From: a virus | IMG/VR virus record: IMGVR_UViG_3300044815_000143 | Coordinates: 1 to 56,304 of that record | DNA: 56,304 nucleotides | Strand: one strand, 5' to 3' | Part shown: piece by piece, positions 1 through 8,868 of the stretch | How the letters are laid out: the number at the start of each line of letters is the position of its first letter | How positions within the stretch are numbered: position 1 is the stretch's first letter | Notes under the pieces: model-generated | The model's input: the letters and a program-made list of their open reading frames with translations, nothing else | Told to the model about the DNA's origin: nothing | The model's database searches: none | Position numbers and translations under genes: made by a program

Positions 1-1336
1 TGACGCGAGACAGGTTGACCTTTTCCTGATCCCAGACGCTATCGTCGTGAGGATAGATGTCGTAATGATCGACGATGTCGGCCTGCTCTTTTTCGCTCAG
101 CATGGCTTGAACATCTTCGAGACGGCGTGAACCGTAGTTGTACAGTTCGATGTTGGGCAAGAACTCGATGATCGGACGCTGAGCCTTGCGGGCGCTCAGG
201 TCCATGCCGGTCCATTCCAGCGAGGATTTGTGGACCCACAGGTTGCGGAGAGCCCACGGGCTCTGCTCTTGCGACCGGCGGTCGATGACGATGTAATGCG
301 CGACCGCACCGCCGGGATCACGGCTGAAATCCGGGGACAGGACCGCACTCGTGCCGATGCCGTCGAAGACGTAGAATTCGTCACCTGTGGCATCGACGAT
401 CTCGACGCGCATGCTGCTGGTAACGCTCACCGCGTCTGCCGCCTTCGTCCAGTACGCCTCGTTGAACGGTGCGCCGTTGACCACGGTGTGGGCCGAGATA
501 CAGCGATAGGCATCGCCGTTTCCAAGATCATCGCCGTAATAGACCAGATCACCGATATTATAGGTGTGGGGGCCGTTGGCCACGTCAGCCGTCGTCAGGG
601 ACGAAGTCCACTTGATGAACGGCCACAGAGCGATGCTCTCCTTACTGGTGAACAGCGTCTTCAGGTCGCCATACCGGAAAGTCTGGATGATGTCTCCGAA
701 GGCCGGAGAGGTGATAGTCGCCGCGCCTTGGTCGTCGAACGTCGCAGACACCTTTACGCCATTGACCGTGACCATCGGGGTCTCGTCTGTCTGGCTGAAC
801 TGAATCAGGGCAGGCGGCAAAGGATAGGTCGCAACCGCATTGCCATCGTAGACGTAGGTCGTGGAGAGCGCGCGCATGACGACAGTCAGGCGAGCCAATT
901 CCTCATCGGTCAGGGCTCCCATCCAGAAATATTGCAGATAGTTGTTCAGTTTGTCGAGATCGACTGGAGGCGCCCACGAGTAATAATCGCCTTCGAACAT
1001 GCGGCTATGGTTCGAAGTGATCGAACCCTGTGACTGCATGTAGTTGATCAGATCGTCATAGCAGAGCGTGTTGGAGAAGGTTCCGTTGTTGGACACGGAA
1101 ACCATTGCAGGTTCAAGCTGGTATGCTTGACGCACGGCAGTAGGCTCAGCAAGATAGAAGTCTTTCGCCGGATCGTAATAGGTCGGTTTCTGACCGATGT
1201 AACCGCTGATAGACACAGATGTGCCCGGTTGAAACAGGTTATCAACCGTAGCAGCGAAGAAATTCTTGATAACATCGGTTTGAAGAACAGCAGGAAGCTG
1301 GTTGATCAAGCGACGCTTGAAATCGTTTTGAGCCAT
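1..1336 (-). CDS. Virion structural protein, probable baseplate/tail component (C-terminus outside window)
   Basis: The frame is open from an ATG at 1336 to the window edge, so about 445 residues of the N-terminal part are visible. It starts MAQNDFKRRLINQLP and contains a mid-region rich in aromatic and beta-type residues. It lies downstream of the gp25 and gp6 genes on the same strand, where T4-like phages carry further wedge genes such as gp7, so a baseplate or tail role is inferred from position only. A TAAATA late-promoter-like element sits five bases before the ATG with no convincing Shine-Dalgarno, so it may be translated from a leaderless mRNA. No catalytic motif was recognised. Confidence 0.8.
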   Translation of the reverse strand, partial: MAQNDFKRRLINQLPAVLQTDVIKNFFAATVDNLFQPGTSVSISGYIGQKPTYYDPAKDFYLAEPTAVRQAYQLEPAMVSVSNNGTFSNTLCYDDLINYMQSQGSITSNHSRMFEGDYYSWAPPVDLDKLNNYLQYFWMGALTDEELARLTVVMRALSTTYVYDGNAVATYPLPPALIQFSQTDETPMVTVNGVKVSATFDDQGAATITSPAFGDIIQTFRYGDLKTLFTSKESIALWPFIKWTSSLTTADVANGPHTYNIGDLVYYGDDLGNGDAYRCISAHTVVNGAPFNEAYWTKAADAVSVTSSMRVEIVDATGDEFYVFDGIGTSAVLSPDFSRDPGGAVAHYIVIDRRSQEQSPWALRNLWVHKSSLEWTGMDLSARKAQRPIIEFLPNIELYNYGSRRLEDVQAMLSEKEQADIVDHYDIYPHDDSVWDQEKVNLSRV

Positions 1337-1341
1337 GTCCG

Positions 1342-1347
1342 TATTTA
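1342..1347 (-). promoter_or_regulatory. Late-type promoter element TAAATA, 5 bases before ATG
   Basis: The minus strand reads GGTAAATACGGAC then ATG. No TTGACA-like -35 is found 16-19 bases upstream. The same TAAATA-N5-ATG arrangement occurs at 6012, 10973 and 11726, in front of virion-module genes. The T4 late promoter is TATAAATA, so this is read as a late promoter; the transcript would start at or near the ATG. Confidence 0.55.
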
Positions 1348-1375
1348 CCACCCCATTAACGTGGTATATTTAGGC

Positions 1376-1403
1376 TTGCGGAAATGGGAAACCATGCTAG
1401 GGT
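1376..1403 (+). promoter_or_regulatory. Weak sigma70-like promoter candidate
   Basis: TTGCGG (1376-1381), a 16-base spacer and TAGGGT (1398-1403) precede the three small plus-strand genes. The -10 is poor, so this is a positional suggestion only. Confidence 0.25.
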
Positions 1404-1424
1404 GTGGCTCTACGGAGAGCCACA

Positions 1425-1730
1425 ATGACCATCGGTACGGTTTGCGACACCAAGATTGACCTGAGTCTGGTCTACAAGATCGGCGCGATCACGACGGCTC
1501 CCCTCATCGGGTACCAAACCATCGACACGTTCCAAGTCGGCTTCGTGGGCGCGAGCGGTCTGCACTTTCAGGGCGATCTTCCCTACCTGACCGAGCAGCG
1601 CGATTCGCTGATCGCGCAATGGGAAGCCTACAAGAACAACCAAATGTTCGAGCGGCTGTATCCGACCCAAGCTCGGGCGCAAGCCACCATGGCCAAACTC
1701 AAAGGGGAGCCCGTAGACTATGGCGCGTGA
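1425..1730 (+). CDS. Small protein of unknown function
   Basis: The 101-residue product begins MTIGTVCDTK. The ATG at 1425 is preferred because GGAGAG (1414-1419) is a good Shine-Dalgarno; a GTG 21 bases upstream is in frame but lacks one. It overlaps the next gene by 11 bases, forming a three-gene plus-strand unit inserted between minus-strand virion genes. The N-terminal half looks like small beta strands and the C-terminal half like one helix. No family recognised. Confidence 0.7.
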   Translation: MTIGTVCDTKIDLSLVYKIGAITTAPLIGYQTIDTFQVGFVGASGLHFQGDLPYLTEQRDSLIAQWEAYKNNQMFERLYPTQARAQATMAKLKGEPVDYGA

Positions 1731-2031
1731 ACCGAGAGAGATGTCCATCGACGACTTCCGGGCGGCTTGTAAACGCTACGGCGTTCACTGCCCCAAGGCG
1801 TTCAAGTCCAAGCTGGTGATGACCGCGACGGTCGCCTGCCTGCACTTTACGCTCCTGAAGCGCGATCTCCCCTCGGTGGTCGAGATGCGCAAGGCGTTGA
1901 AGTCGGAGTACGAGGACAAGATCGCACACGCTGGCGCGACCATGGTTCGGAACCTCTGGCACATGGCCAACCCGTGCCTCGCCGAACTGAAGGCGGCACT
2001 GGAAGAACTCGGCTGCGAGGTCGGTGCCTGA
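1720..2031 (+). CDS. Small basic protein of unknown function
   Basis: The 103-residue product starts MAREPREMSIDDF; an in-frame ATG at 1741 is a possible alternative start. It is lysine/arginine-rich and predicted mostly helical, with no signal peptide. It overlaps the upstream gene by 11 bases and the downstream ATG by one base (TGATG), implying translational coupling. No recognised domain. Confidence 0.7.
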   Translation: MAREPREMSIDDFRAACKRYGVHCPKAFKSKLVMTATVACLHFTLLKRDLPSVVEMRKALKSEYEDKIAHAGATMVRNLWHMANPCLAELKAALEELGCEVGA

Positions 2032-2300
2032 TGGCTCAAGCAGTCCTCGACGAGATCACCGGTGACTACGTCATCGTCCTGCACGATGGTGAACATGTAA
2101 CCCAGACCATTCGCTCGATGATCAACCTACTGTCAATCCAGCACACCCAATGGTTAGGCACAGGCGAGATCATGCTGGTTCCAAATCTTGTTGGCTATGG
2201 CGCGTTAGGTGACGCGACCTGCTACAAGGACAAGGAATTGGCCGACAATCTCGCACAGCAGATCACGAGGATCGGCGAGAAAGTCGGCCTGACCTTTTAG
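2031..2300 (+). CDS. Small protein of unknown function
   Basis: The 89-residue product starts MAQAVLDEITGDY at an ATG sharing one base with the preceding stop codon. Longer in-frame upstream starts would overlap the preceding gene and are rejected. It ends convergently with the gp6-like gene, overlapping its last 4 bases. No recognised domain. Confidence 0.7.
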   Translation: MAQAVLDEITGDYVIVLHDGEHVTQTIRSMINLLSIQHTQWLGTGEIMLVPNLVGYGALGDATCYKDKELADNLAQQITRIGEKVGLTF

Positions 2301-5300
2301 CGAATACGAAGGTTCGCCGGAGTGTTAGACGAGATGATGACCACGTCGCTGACTTGAGCCGTGGACAGGAAAATTTCATCTGGGCGGCAACGCACTTCGA
2401 AACCATCACCGAAATAGCTCTGGTCGCTGACCGGAACCAGAACGATGCTAGAAATGACATTGGCGAGGTTCTGGTGGATGTACGCGGCCAGTTCGGTGTA
2501 GTAGAATGTCTCGCCGAAATCCCACATGTTGACCGAGAAATAGTTGTTGATCGCCCGGATGATCTGCGACGAGATTTCACCATCGCTCAGCGTCGCATTC
2601 GGCAATTTCACGACCTTGAATTGCGTGCGCAATTCGTCAGCCGAACCCTTGCCAAACAAGAACTTGTACTTGGCCGGGCGCCAGACCAGACCATCCGAGA
2701 ACATGCGATAGGCTTCGAATTGCTGGAACGCCAAGCGCAGATCAAGTTCCGTGGGCGGTGCAGGCATATCGGCCGGGTCCGACCCATTGCTGATCCACAG
2801 ACGAGTCAAATAATCGTACTCCGAGGTCAGCACGAACATGTCGTGATTGTTGGTCGGAGAAGGATCGATGCGGTGGTCGCTGTCGGCGTAATGCTTCCAC
2901 TGAAAAATGACCGATTCGGGAATTTCCCAGCCGCTAGAGCCCGGAACCTGCATGGACCCCGAGGCATACCATTTGGCGGCGATGTTCGTTCCACGACCGA
3001 TAGCGCTGGTGAACTCTCCCGGAACCTTGGCCGTCCAGCCGGTGTCGGTGCGAACGAAGAATAAGCCCGTGGCGCGGTCAAACGCTAGGGTGGCGGTCGG
3101 AACCGAGGCTTGGTAGGCGATGCGATCCGTCGCTGCCGGGAACACCCAGACACCGTAGATCGGCGCGGCGCCATACTGCGTGTCATATTGCCAGAACAGA
3201 TACTGGTTGCGGATATCGTTGTCGATCACGCGGGAGAACAAATCAGGATCATCCGGGTAACCGTTCAGGTTCTCGTCGGCCAGTCGAACGCTCGTGCGAC
3301 GTGGGTTCGCCGATCCATCACGGTTGACGTAGATGCGGTTGATGTTCAGGTCATAGTCGCGGCCCAGACCCATACCGGTATCTGCGCTCACGTCCTCGTT
3401 GACGCGCATGATGCGAACGATATCCGACTGGGCAAGACCCGTTTCGGAATCGACCGTGCGGCGACCGTCATTGTACCATTGGACGTTCTTGATGCTCTCG
3501 AAGACGTAGCGAATGCCATTGGCCATGATCGCCCAAACGCCGTTCGAGCCCATGGCAGAATAATTCACGTCCGACACCTTGAACGTCGTAGCCGGGCTCG
3601 GAAGAACGTTTGTGTCAGAAGTAAGGTCGGTGACGACCCACGGCTCGGAAGCCTCGTTGAAATCATACCACAGCGTGAACGAGCGCTTGGCCACGACCTT
3701 GGCCGTGATGGCGATCACCGCGCCACTATCGAGCGAGGCATTGAAGGGCGGTACGATGCTTTCGAGCACGGCGGCGTTGGCAACGCCCAGCGAGAGCGTT
3801 ACGGGGCCTGCTGAGCCTGCTGGGGCCGCTGTGTAGGCATCCTCGACTGTTCCGACCATGTTGGCGATGGTCGCCCACGATTCCTTGCCGCCGGTGTTGA
3901 ATTTCAGCGTGGCTCCGGGGACGATATGAGCATTGACGGGGCCGCCGAACCAACCGGTGCTGGAGAACGTCGTGTCATCGGCACGGACCCATGTCGTGGA
4001 GGTGACGACATTGGCATTGGCCAACAGGAACTGACGTGAGTAATCGGCGACTTCCTGCCGCTCCAGCATCGGCTGGATGTAAGTGGCGATCAGGTCGGAG
4101 GCCTCTACGACGAAATTCTGCACTTCGTCGTAGATATTGTAGGTTTCCTTGAAGAACATGCCGTCGTCTGAGAAAACGTTCACATCTTGATAGTTTCCGG
4201 TCGGATCGTTCAGGTCGATGAAACGGCTGTGACCGGAATAGATGCGGTTGACGGCCTTGAGCTTCAGAGCAAGATTGCTCTGGAGAGGGAACGTGTTGTA
4301 ATCCTCTCCCGAAACCATGCGGTTCTGGGTTGCGTAAACGGACGGAGCACGGCTCTTGATCTGATCGTCGGTCTCGCGCGGGGTCGAGTTCGAGATTGCG
4401 TCTTGCAGCGAAAACGTTACGGTCAGGTTCTTGGCTACGCCGCGACGGTTGACGTAGGGGATCGTCATCTTGATCCGGGTCATGTCGGACGGCTTAATCT
4501 GATATTGCAGACCGTTGGAGACCCGGTAGGTGGAACGGATGTTCCCCACCGGGACCGTGCCGAAACGTCCGTCGCTGAAGCGCAAGCTGATCGAGTCGTT
4601 GTCGCGAGTGATCACCGAGAAAATGTCGCGCACAGCGGGGGTATAATTGTTGTAGGTGATGTTCTCGCTGAAAATCGCCGGGACCTTGACCCATTGCGTC
4701 TGCACGGCGCCAGCATCCGACACGGTCTGAACCCAAACGTCGGTGTCGTTGATGCCGGTGGCGACCAAGTCGATGACGCGGTTCTCAGTCGGAACCGAAA
4801 TGTTCACGGTTTGGCGGGCAGTTGTGCCCTGCTTGAACATGAAGAAGAAACCGGTCTGCCCGCTGGAATTACCGTTGCCGTCGTTTCGATAGATCAGATT
4901 GAAAGCGTTGGCATCGTTGGGCTCACGCTCGAAGAACCCGCCACCATCCTCGAAATCGACGTTGACGACTTCAAAGTCCATGGTCCGGCCGCTGGCCTTG
5001 GCCGAGAAACCCGGTTTCATCGTGGCCATCGCGTTGTTCAGGCGATAACTCTGGGTACGAACATCGGCGACCGTGCCGGTCTTCATCGGCACGCCGAATT
5101 GGTTGGTCGAGATAAAAGCGCTGTTCAGCACGAGGATAAAGCGTTCGAACCAATCGGAATCGTCCGGATTGTCCCACTTGACCGTCACGCCGTTCAGATT
5201 CACTCCAAAACCGTCGTACACATCGTCATCGGTCGAGACTTCGACCAGCTTGACGATGCCCTGTGCGGTTTGGTTGCGGCGCGGATTGTAGGAGATAAAG

Positions 5301-5605
5301 CGGGCCAGACGCAGGATCGACTCTCGGGTCTCGGCCGTTTCGAGGAACGATTCGCGAGCGTTGATGTCCGTCTTGAACGCCAGTGTACCAGCCAGCCACG
5401 ACAACAGGTCGATCAGAGCTACGAACTCAGACGATTCAGTCCAGTCGTTCATGTTCTCCGGGTAGTTCTTGGAGATGTAATCGCGCAGGGCCGCATTGAT
5501 CGTCGGCGGATCAGACGCGTTGAAATTGATCGTCGTGAAGGCGCGATAAAGTACTTGCCAGTCTTCACCAGCAAACAACTCAGATTGGCGGACGCTAGCA
5601 GACAT
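2297..5605 (-). CDS. 6: Baseplate wedge protein, T4 gp6-like (Baseplate J family)
   Basis: A 1102-residue virion protein that would join the baseplate wedge of a contractile tail. The N-terminal region (about residues 1-130) has the gp6/J-type pattern: a tail-assembly start with INFNASDPP, a DLLSWLAG segment, then NARESFLETAETRESIL and SYNPRRNQTAQG. It is longer than T4 gp6 (660 residues), as in several large T4-like phages with inserted beta domains. It lies 8 bases downstream of the gp25-like gene on the same strand, the conserved gp25-gp6 order. GAGGT before the ATG is the likely Shine-Dalgarno. The function of the inserted middle region is not evident. Confidence 0.85.
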   Translation of the reverse strand: MSASVRQSELFAGEDWQVLYRAFTTINFNASDPPTINAALRDYISKNYPENMNDWTESSEFVALIDLLSWLAGTLAFKTDINARESFLETAETRESILRLARFISYNPRRNQTAQGIVKLVEVSTDDDVYDGFGVNLNGVTVKWDNPDDSDWFERFILVLNSAFISTNQFGVPMKTGTVADVRTQSYRLNNAMATMKPGFSAKASGRTMDFEVVNVDFEDGGGFFEREPNDANAFNLIYRNDGNGNSSGQTGFFFMFKQGTTARQTVNISVPTENRVIDLVATGINDTDVWVQTVSDAGAVQTQWVKVPAIFSENITYNNYTPAVRDIFSVITRDNDSISLRFSDGRFGTVPVGNIRSTYRVSNGLQYQIKPSDMTRIKMTIPYVNRRGVAKNLTVTFSLQDAISNSTPRETDDQIKSRAPSVYATQNRMVSGEDYNTFPLQSNLALKLKAVNRIYSGHSRFIDLNDPTGNYQDVNVFSDDGMFFKETYNIYDEVQNFVVEASDLIATYIQPMLERQEVADYSRQFLLANANVVTSTTWVRADDTTFSSTGWFGGPVNAHIVPGATLKFNTGGKESWATIANMVGTVEDAYTAAPAGSAGPVTLSLGVANAAVLESIVPPFNASLDSGAVIAITAKVVAKRSFTLWYDFNEASEPWVVTDLTSDTNVLPSPATTFKVSDVNYSAMGSNGVWAIMANGIRYVFESIKNVQWYNDGRRTVDSETGLAQSDIVRIMRVNEDVSADTGMGLGRDYDLNINRIYVNRDGSANPRRTSVRLADENLNGYPDDPDLFSRVIDNDIRNQYLFWQYDTQYGAAPIYGVWVFPAATDRIAYQASVPTATLAFDRATGLFFVRTDTGWTAKVPGEFTSAIGRGTNIAAKWYASGSMQVPGSSGWEIPESVIFQWKHYADSDHRIDPSPTNNHDMFVLTSEYDYLTRLWISNGSDPADMPAPPTELDLRLAFQQFEAYRMFSDGLVWRPAKYKFLFGKGSADELRTQFKVVKLPNATLSDGEISSQIIRAINNYFSVNMWDFGETFYYTELAAYIHQNLANVISSIVLVPVSDQSYFGDGFEVRCRPDEIFLSTAQVSDVVIISSNTPANLRIR

Positions 5606-5613
5606 ATATTACC

Positions 5614-6006
5614 TCAGTAACCGTTCACTTGACGGTTTTCAAAATCGACGTAGAAAGTATCGGCGACGTTCAACGGCTCATAGAATAGAGTCATGTCAAC
5701 GCGAACACCGGCATCCAACCGATAAACATTGACGCTCTTGACCACGACGCGCGGATCGCTCTGGCAAATACGAATAGCTTCTGTTGAAATTAGGTCCACC
5801 ATACCTGAGGTAAGTGGTTCCATCATGTAGTCCCAAATGAGACAGCCGTAATCCGGACGCATTCTGCGCTCACAAACGCGGGTGTTGAAATGATTCAACA
5901 GATCGCGTTTGATAAGCTCCACGTCATAGTACGTCCAGTTCTTGGACAAAGCTGTCCCAATAGTACTGAACCCTGTGAAGAGATTTCGAACGTCGTTAAT
6001 GGCCAT
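5614..6006 (-). CDS. 25: Baseplate wedge subunit, T4 gp25-like (GPW/gp25 family)
   Basis: A 130-residue protein of the usual size for gp25, a wedge component near the sheath-initiating end of the baseplate. Visible features are an N-terminal helix region with ELIKRDLLNHFNT, the RMRPDYGCLIWDYMMEPL block that corresponds to the family's conserved Gly/aromatic motif, and a C-terminal strand region. It is followed 8 bases later by gp6. It is preceded by TAAATA five bases before the ATG and has no clear Shine-Dalgarno. Confidence 0.88.
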   Translation of the reverse strand: MAINDVRNLFTGFSTIGTALSKNWTYYDVELIKRDLLNHFNTRVCERRMRPDYGCLIWDYMMEPLTSGMVDLISTEAIRICQSDPRVVVKSVNVYRLDAGVRVDMTLFYEPLNVADTFYVDFENRQVNGY

Positions 6007-6011
6007 ACGAC

Positions 6012-6017
6012 TATTTA
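6012..6017 (-). promoter_or_regulatory. Late-type promoter element TAAATA for gp25-gp6
   Basis: The minus strand reads AATAAATAGTCGT then ATG. There is no -35 hexamer at the right distance. It heads the gp25-gp6 transcription unit. Confidence 0.6.
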
Positions 6018-6045
6018 TTAGCCGGTAATAGACGTACTTAAATGA

Positions 6046-6459
6046 TCAGTGGTCGAAATCCAGATTGTATTCTTTGGGATCAACGTCCTTGGATTTGATG
6101 ATTTGGACATTTTTGATCTGTTTCGGGTTGATGATCACGACCACTGTTTCGCCACTGCCGCCATAATTCTTGACGAGGGCGTAATCAGCCCCATGGTCGA
6201 TGAGGAACTGACGAAGATCACCGGTCAGGCCCGGACGGATGGCTTTGTAATTGATCCCGAGGTTCATCAGCATCTCAATGCGGATCGTGCCGTCCTTGGA
6301 ACGAGCGAACCCACGTTCCAGAACATCTTGCGCGACATCCTTGCGCTTGGATGTGCTGATGAAAGTCTTGATGAACGTCTTGGCCGTATTCTCGTCAACA
6401 CGAACCTCGGAGAGGTTGTTGCCGAGTTCTACGGTCACCTTGTAGACGTTTTTTTCCAC
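6046..6459 (-). CDS. C-terminal part of frameshifted ADP-ribosyltransferase-like gene
   Basis: This frame begins with GTG inside the A7 run at about 6451-6457 and encodes 137 residues. It is best read as the continuation of the 6395-6637 frame: the upstream part ends with a Tyr-Ala-Lys-Gly-Gly strand and this part resumes with NVYKVTVEL, the pairing expected in the beta core of the ADP-ribosyltransferase fold. A GSGETVVVIIN segment near the C-terminus would supply the glutamate of an H-Y-E triad. Removing one A from the run joins the frames into one protein of about 190 residues. Whether this is a real frameshift, slippage or an assembly error cannot be decided here. Confidence 0.6.
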   Translation of the reverse strand: MEKNVYKVTVELGNNLSEVRVDENTAKTFIKTFISTSKRKDVAQDVLERGFARSKDGTIRIEMLMNLGINYKAIRPGLTGDLRQFLIDHGADYALVKNYGGSGETVVVIINPKQIKNVQIIKSKDVDPKEYNLDFDH

Positions 6460-6637
6460 CCTTGGCGTACTGTGCGGCCCGCGAATAGCTCGTAGTCAGG
6501 TACACGCCGGGGCCATGTTCCCACGCTCCGGATTCATGCGACTTGACCTCATTGTAGCCACTTTCAAGGCCCTTGCCGCCATGCCACAGAGTGATCTGTT
6601 TGTTGACAGATTCGACGAGAGTAATGATGTCACGCAT
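6395..6637 (-). CDS. N-terminal part of frameshifted ADP-ribosyltransferase-like gene
   Basis: Eighty residues starting MRDIITLVESVN. The ATG overlaps the TAA of the upstream tail-fibre gene, so translation is probably coupled. Visible motifs are TLWHGG, which fits the first conserved His of diphtheria-toxin/PARP-type transferases, and HGPGVYLTTSYSRAAQYAKGG, which fits the Gly-x-Tyr plus helix segment. After the A7 run this frame degenerates into an Arg/Gln-rich tail and stops. The function, NAD+-dependent ADP-ribosylation, is inferred from motif pattern only. Being inside the virion operon suggests late expression. Confidence 0.6.
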   Translation of the reverse strand: MRDIITLVESVNKQITLWHGGKGLESGYNEVKSHESGAWEHGPGVYLTTSYSRAAQYAKGGKKRLQGDRRTRQQPLRGSC

Positions 6638-8868
6638 TAGATTCCGAGGTGAGTTTTGATGACGTTGACATCTCGACGAAGTTCCTTGATTGCTTCTACA
6701 AGCAAGGCGCTCATGTTACCATAGGCCAGTGCAAGTTTTCCGTTCGGGAGAGCCGTGACCACTTGTGGAACCACCGGGCGAACTTCTTGTGCGAGGAAAC
6801 CGATTTGTTCCGGATTGCCGGGAAGGTCGTTACGGGTGAACATAACACCACGCAGAGCATCGACCTTATCCAGAGCGTTGCTGATCGTGGTGACGTTTTC
6901 CTTAAGCGATGCGTCCGACAGTCCAGAGATATCACCGACCGCGACGATGTTACCCTTGGTGTTGATGTCGCCGGTGTCGCGGCGAATGGTAACCGAATTC
7001 GACGTGGCGTTACCGACGATGACCATGGCGTTTGCTGGGCTGGAGACGCGTGTTCCGCTACCATAACCGGCGCCGGACCAGCCGGGGTTCAGGAACAGGT
7101 GGGCGGACGGCTCCAGCGCCATGCTGTCGTCGTTGACTCCATTGGCATTGTCGTTGGTCGTGCCGATGCGCAGTACGGAGAATTCGTACATGGCGTTGGT
7201 GTTGGCGATACCATTCGCGATGATCGAGTTGGCGATGGCGTTGGCCACGGCCGGTGTCGGAAGAGCATAGTCAAAGTTGTTCTGATCAAACGTGACGAAA
7301 CCGCCATCACCAGCGCCCGTGGAGTTGGGGATTTTCTGAATCAGTAGAGCGTGACCCGCGTCGATGATGACGTTCGACCCCGGCAGTTCGAACGTGCTGT
7401 TCAAAAGGGTCAGGGTCGAGTTGGAGATGGCGACGTTGTCGGTGAACTCGGTCGGGCCAGCGACCGTGCCCCCGTTGGCCGTGCTCAGGTAACCGTCGAG
7501 GATCACGATTTCCCACGTGGCGCCGGTGATGTTTGGCGGCAAGTTGCCGTCATAGGCGACCGTATAGACCTTCAGAGCGTTTCCGAAATCCGGGTTGATC
7601 CAGAAATCACCATCTGTGGCGCGGGTGTCATCGTACCAGAAATCACTGTTGGCCGGATCGTTCGGGTCGAGGTTGGTCGAAACGTCTACCGCTCGGAAGG
7701 CGCGCCCGTTCTTGTAGACGTAATCGTCGATGGCGTAGGTCGTCGCCGAGTTCCATGCCCCGAGACCCGTAGGTTCGTCAGAGACTTGCTCAATGATCGG
7801 GTCAACGTTGGTGTGGAAATTGTGCGCCAGACCGTTGCCCAGACCATCAATCTGGCTCTGGAGCAGGGCATCATTGGCGATGCGTTCAGCGCGCTCAGTG
7901 ACGATCAGAGAGGCGTTGTTGGCGATGGCGTTGGCGTTCGTCAGATCGCCCGCAATACGGGCCAACGTTTCTGCTTGCAAAGCGCTGTTGACCAGCGCGA
8001 CGTTGCTGACGACGTTGGCGATGGACTGGGCGAGCAAAGCATCATTGGCGATGCGCTCGACCTTCTCTTGGTTGGCTTCGACAGCCAGATCGTTGATCTG
8101 GTCCGCCAGTGCATCGACCGCCAAGTTGGTGTTGGCGAGGTTGTTGGTCAGGATGAAAACGGCCGCGTTCGTCGAGTTGCCGAGCGCGAGGATTGCATTG
8201 GCGTTCTGCTGAACCGACAGTTTCAGGTTCGTAATGTCAGTCGTGTTGTTCGAGATGTTCGACGTGTTCTGATTGACCGTCAACGTGACGTTGGAGATGG
8301 CGTTGGAAAGCGCGTTGTCGTTGGCCAGACGCAGAGCAGCTTCCGCCGCGATGGCGTTGGACGTGGCGGACGAGTTGGCGTTGATACCGGCGAGGGCCGC
8401 TGCAAGGTTGGTCTGGAAATACGAGACGGTGATCGCGTCTGTGGCGTTGCTGGGCGTGTAGTTCAGCGTCAGGCGTGTGTTGACGGTCGCGTTGGCCAAC
8501 GTGACGTTGGTGCTGTTCTCATCGGTCTGGACAGCCGAGCGCCAGCCCGTGCCCGTGTACACGTCAATGGTCTTGTTCGTGGTGCTGTAACGAACCGACC
8601 CGGCGATGGTCGATCCAGAATCCAGTGGCAGAACGAGGGTGTTGTTACGATAAGCGGCCTCCAGCGACATCTGGCCGGTGGTCAGGTTCTGGACCATGCG
8701 GACGGCGATGACGTTGGTGGTGCTGATGCTGTTGGCGATTTGAAGGTTTTCAATCGCGAGCTTGACCACATAATTGTTGTCGCGGAACTGCTGCGACGAC
8801 TGGTTGATACCGGAAATCGGGTAATCTTGTTCGAAATGCAGCCCAGTACCAGTATCGATTCCGCTCAT
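6637..8868 (-). CDS. Tail fibre/spike with C-terminal S74 autoprocessing chaperone domain
   Basis: A 743-residue, Asn/Thr/Ala-rich protein. Residues about 150-350 are repetitive and heptad-like (many ANA, NIS and LAN units), as in trimeric fibre shafts. About residues 375-430 contain AWNSATTYAIDDYVYKNG and a downstream FWYDD, resembling carbohydrate-binding type 5/12 modules. The last about 110 residues are a Peptidase_S74 intramolecular chaperone: SDASLKENV (Ser-Lys dyad), IGFLAQEV and LLVEAIKEL. In this family the domain trimerises the fibre and then cleaves itself off just before the Ser. It starts 4 bases inside the preceding gene (ATGA overlap). Confidence 0.85.
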   Translation of the reverse strand: MSGIDTGTGLHFEQDYPISGINQSSQQFRDNNYVVKLAIENLQIANSISTTNVIAVRMVQNLTTGQMSLEAAYRNNTLVLPLDSGSTIAGSVRYSTTNKTIDVYTGTGWRSAVQTDENSTNVTLANATVNTRLTLNYTPSNATDAITVSYFQTNLAAALAGINANSSATSNAIAAEAALRLANDNALSNAISNVTLTVNQNTSNISNNTTDITNLKLSVQQNANAILALGNSTNAAVFILTNNLANTNLAVDALADQINDLAVEANQEKVERIANDALLAQSIANVVSNVALVNSALQAETLARIAGDLTNANAIANNASLIVTERAERIANDALLQSQIDGLGNGLAHNFHTNVDPIIEQVSDEPTGLGAWNSATTYAIDDYVYKNGRAFRAVDVSTNLDPNDPANSDFWYDDTRATDGDFWINPDFGNALKVYTVAYDGNLPPNITGATWEIVILDGYLSTANGGTVAGPTEFTDNVAISNSTLTLLNSTFELPGSNVIIDAGHALLIQKIPNSTGAGDGGFVTFDQNNFDYALPTPAVANAIANSIIANGIANTNAMYEFSVLRIGTTNDNANGVNDDSMALEPSAHLFLNPGWSGAGYGSGTRVSSPANAMVIVGNATSNSVTIRRDTGDINTKGNIVAVGDISGLSDASLKENVTTISNALDKVDALRGVMFTRNDLPGNPEQIGFLAQEVRPVVPQVVTALPNGKLALAYGNMSALLVEAIKELRRDVNVIKTHLGI

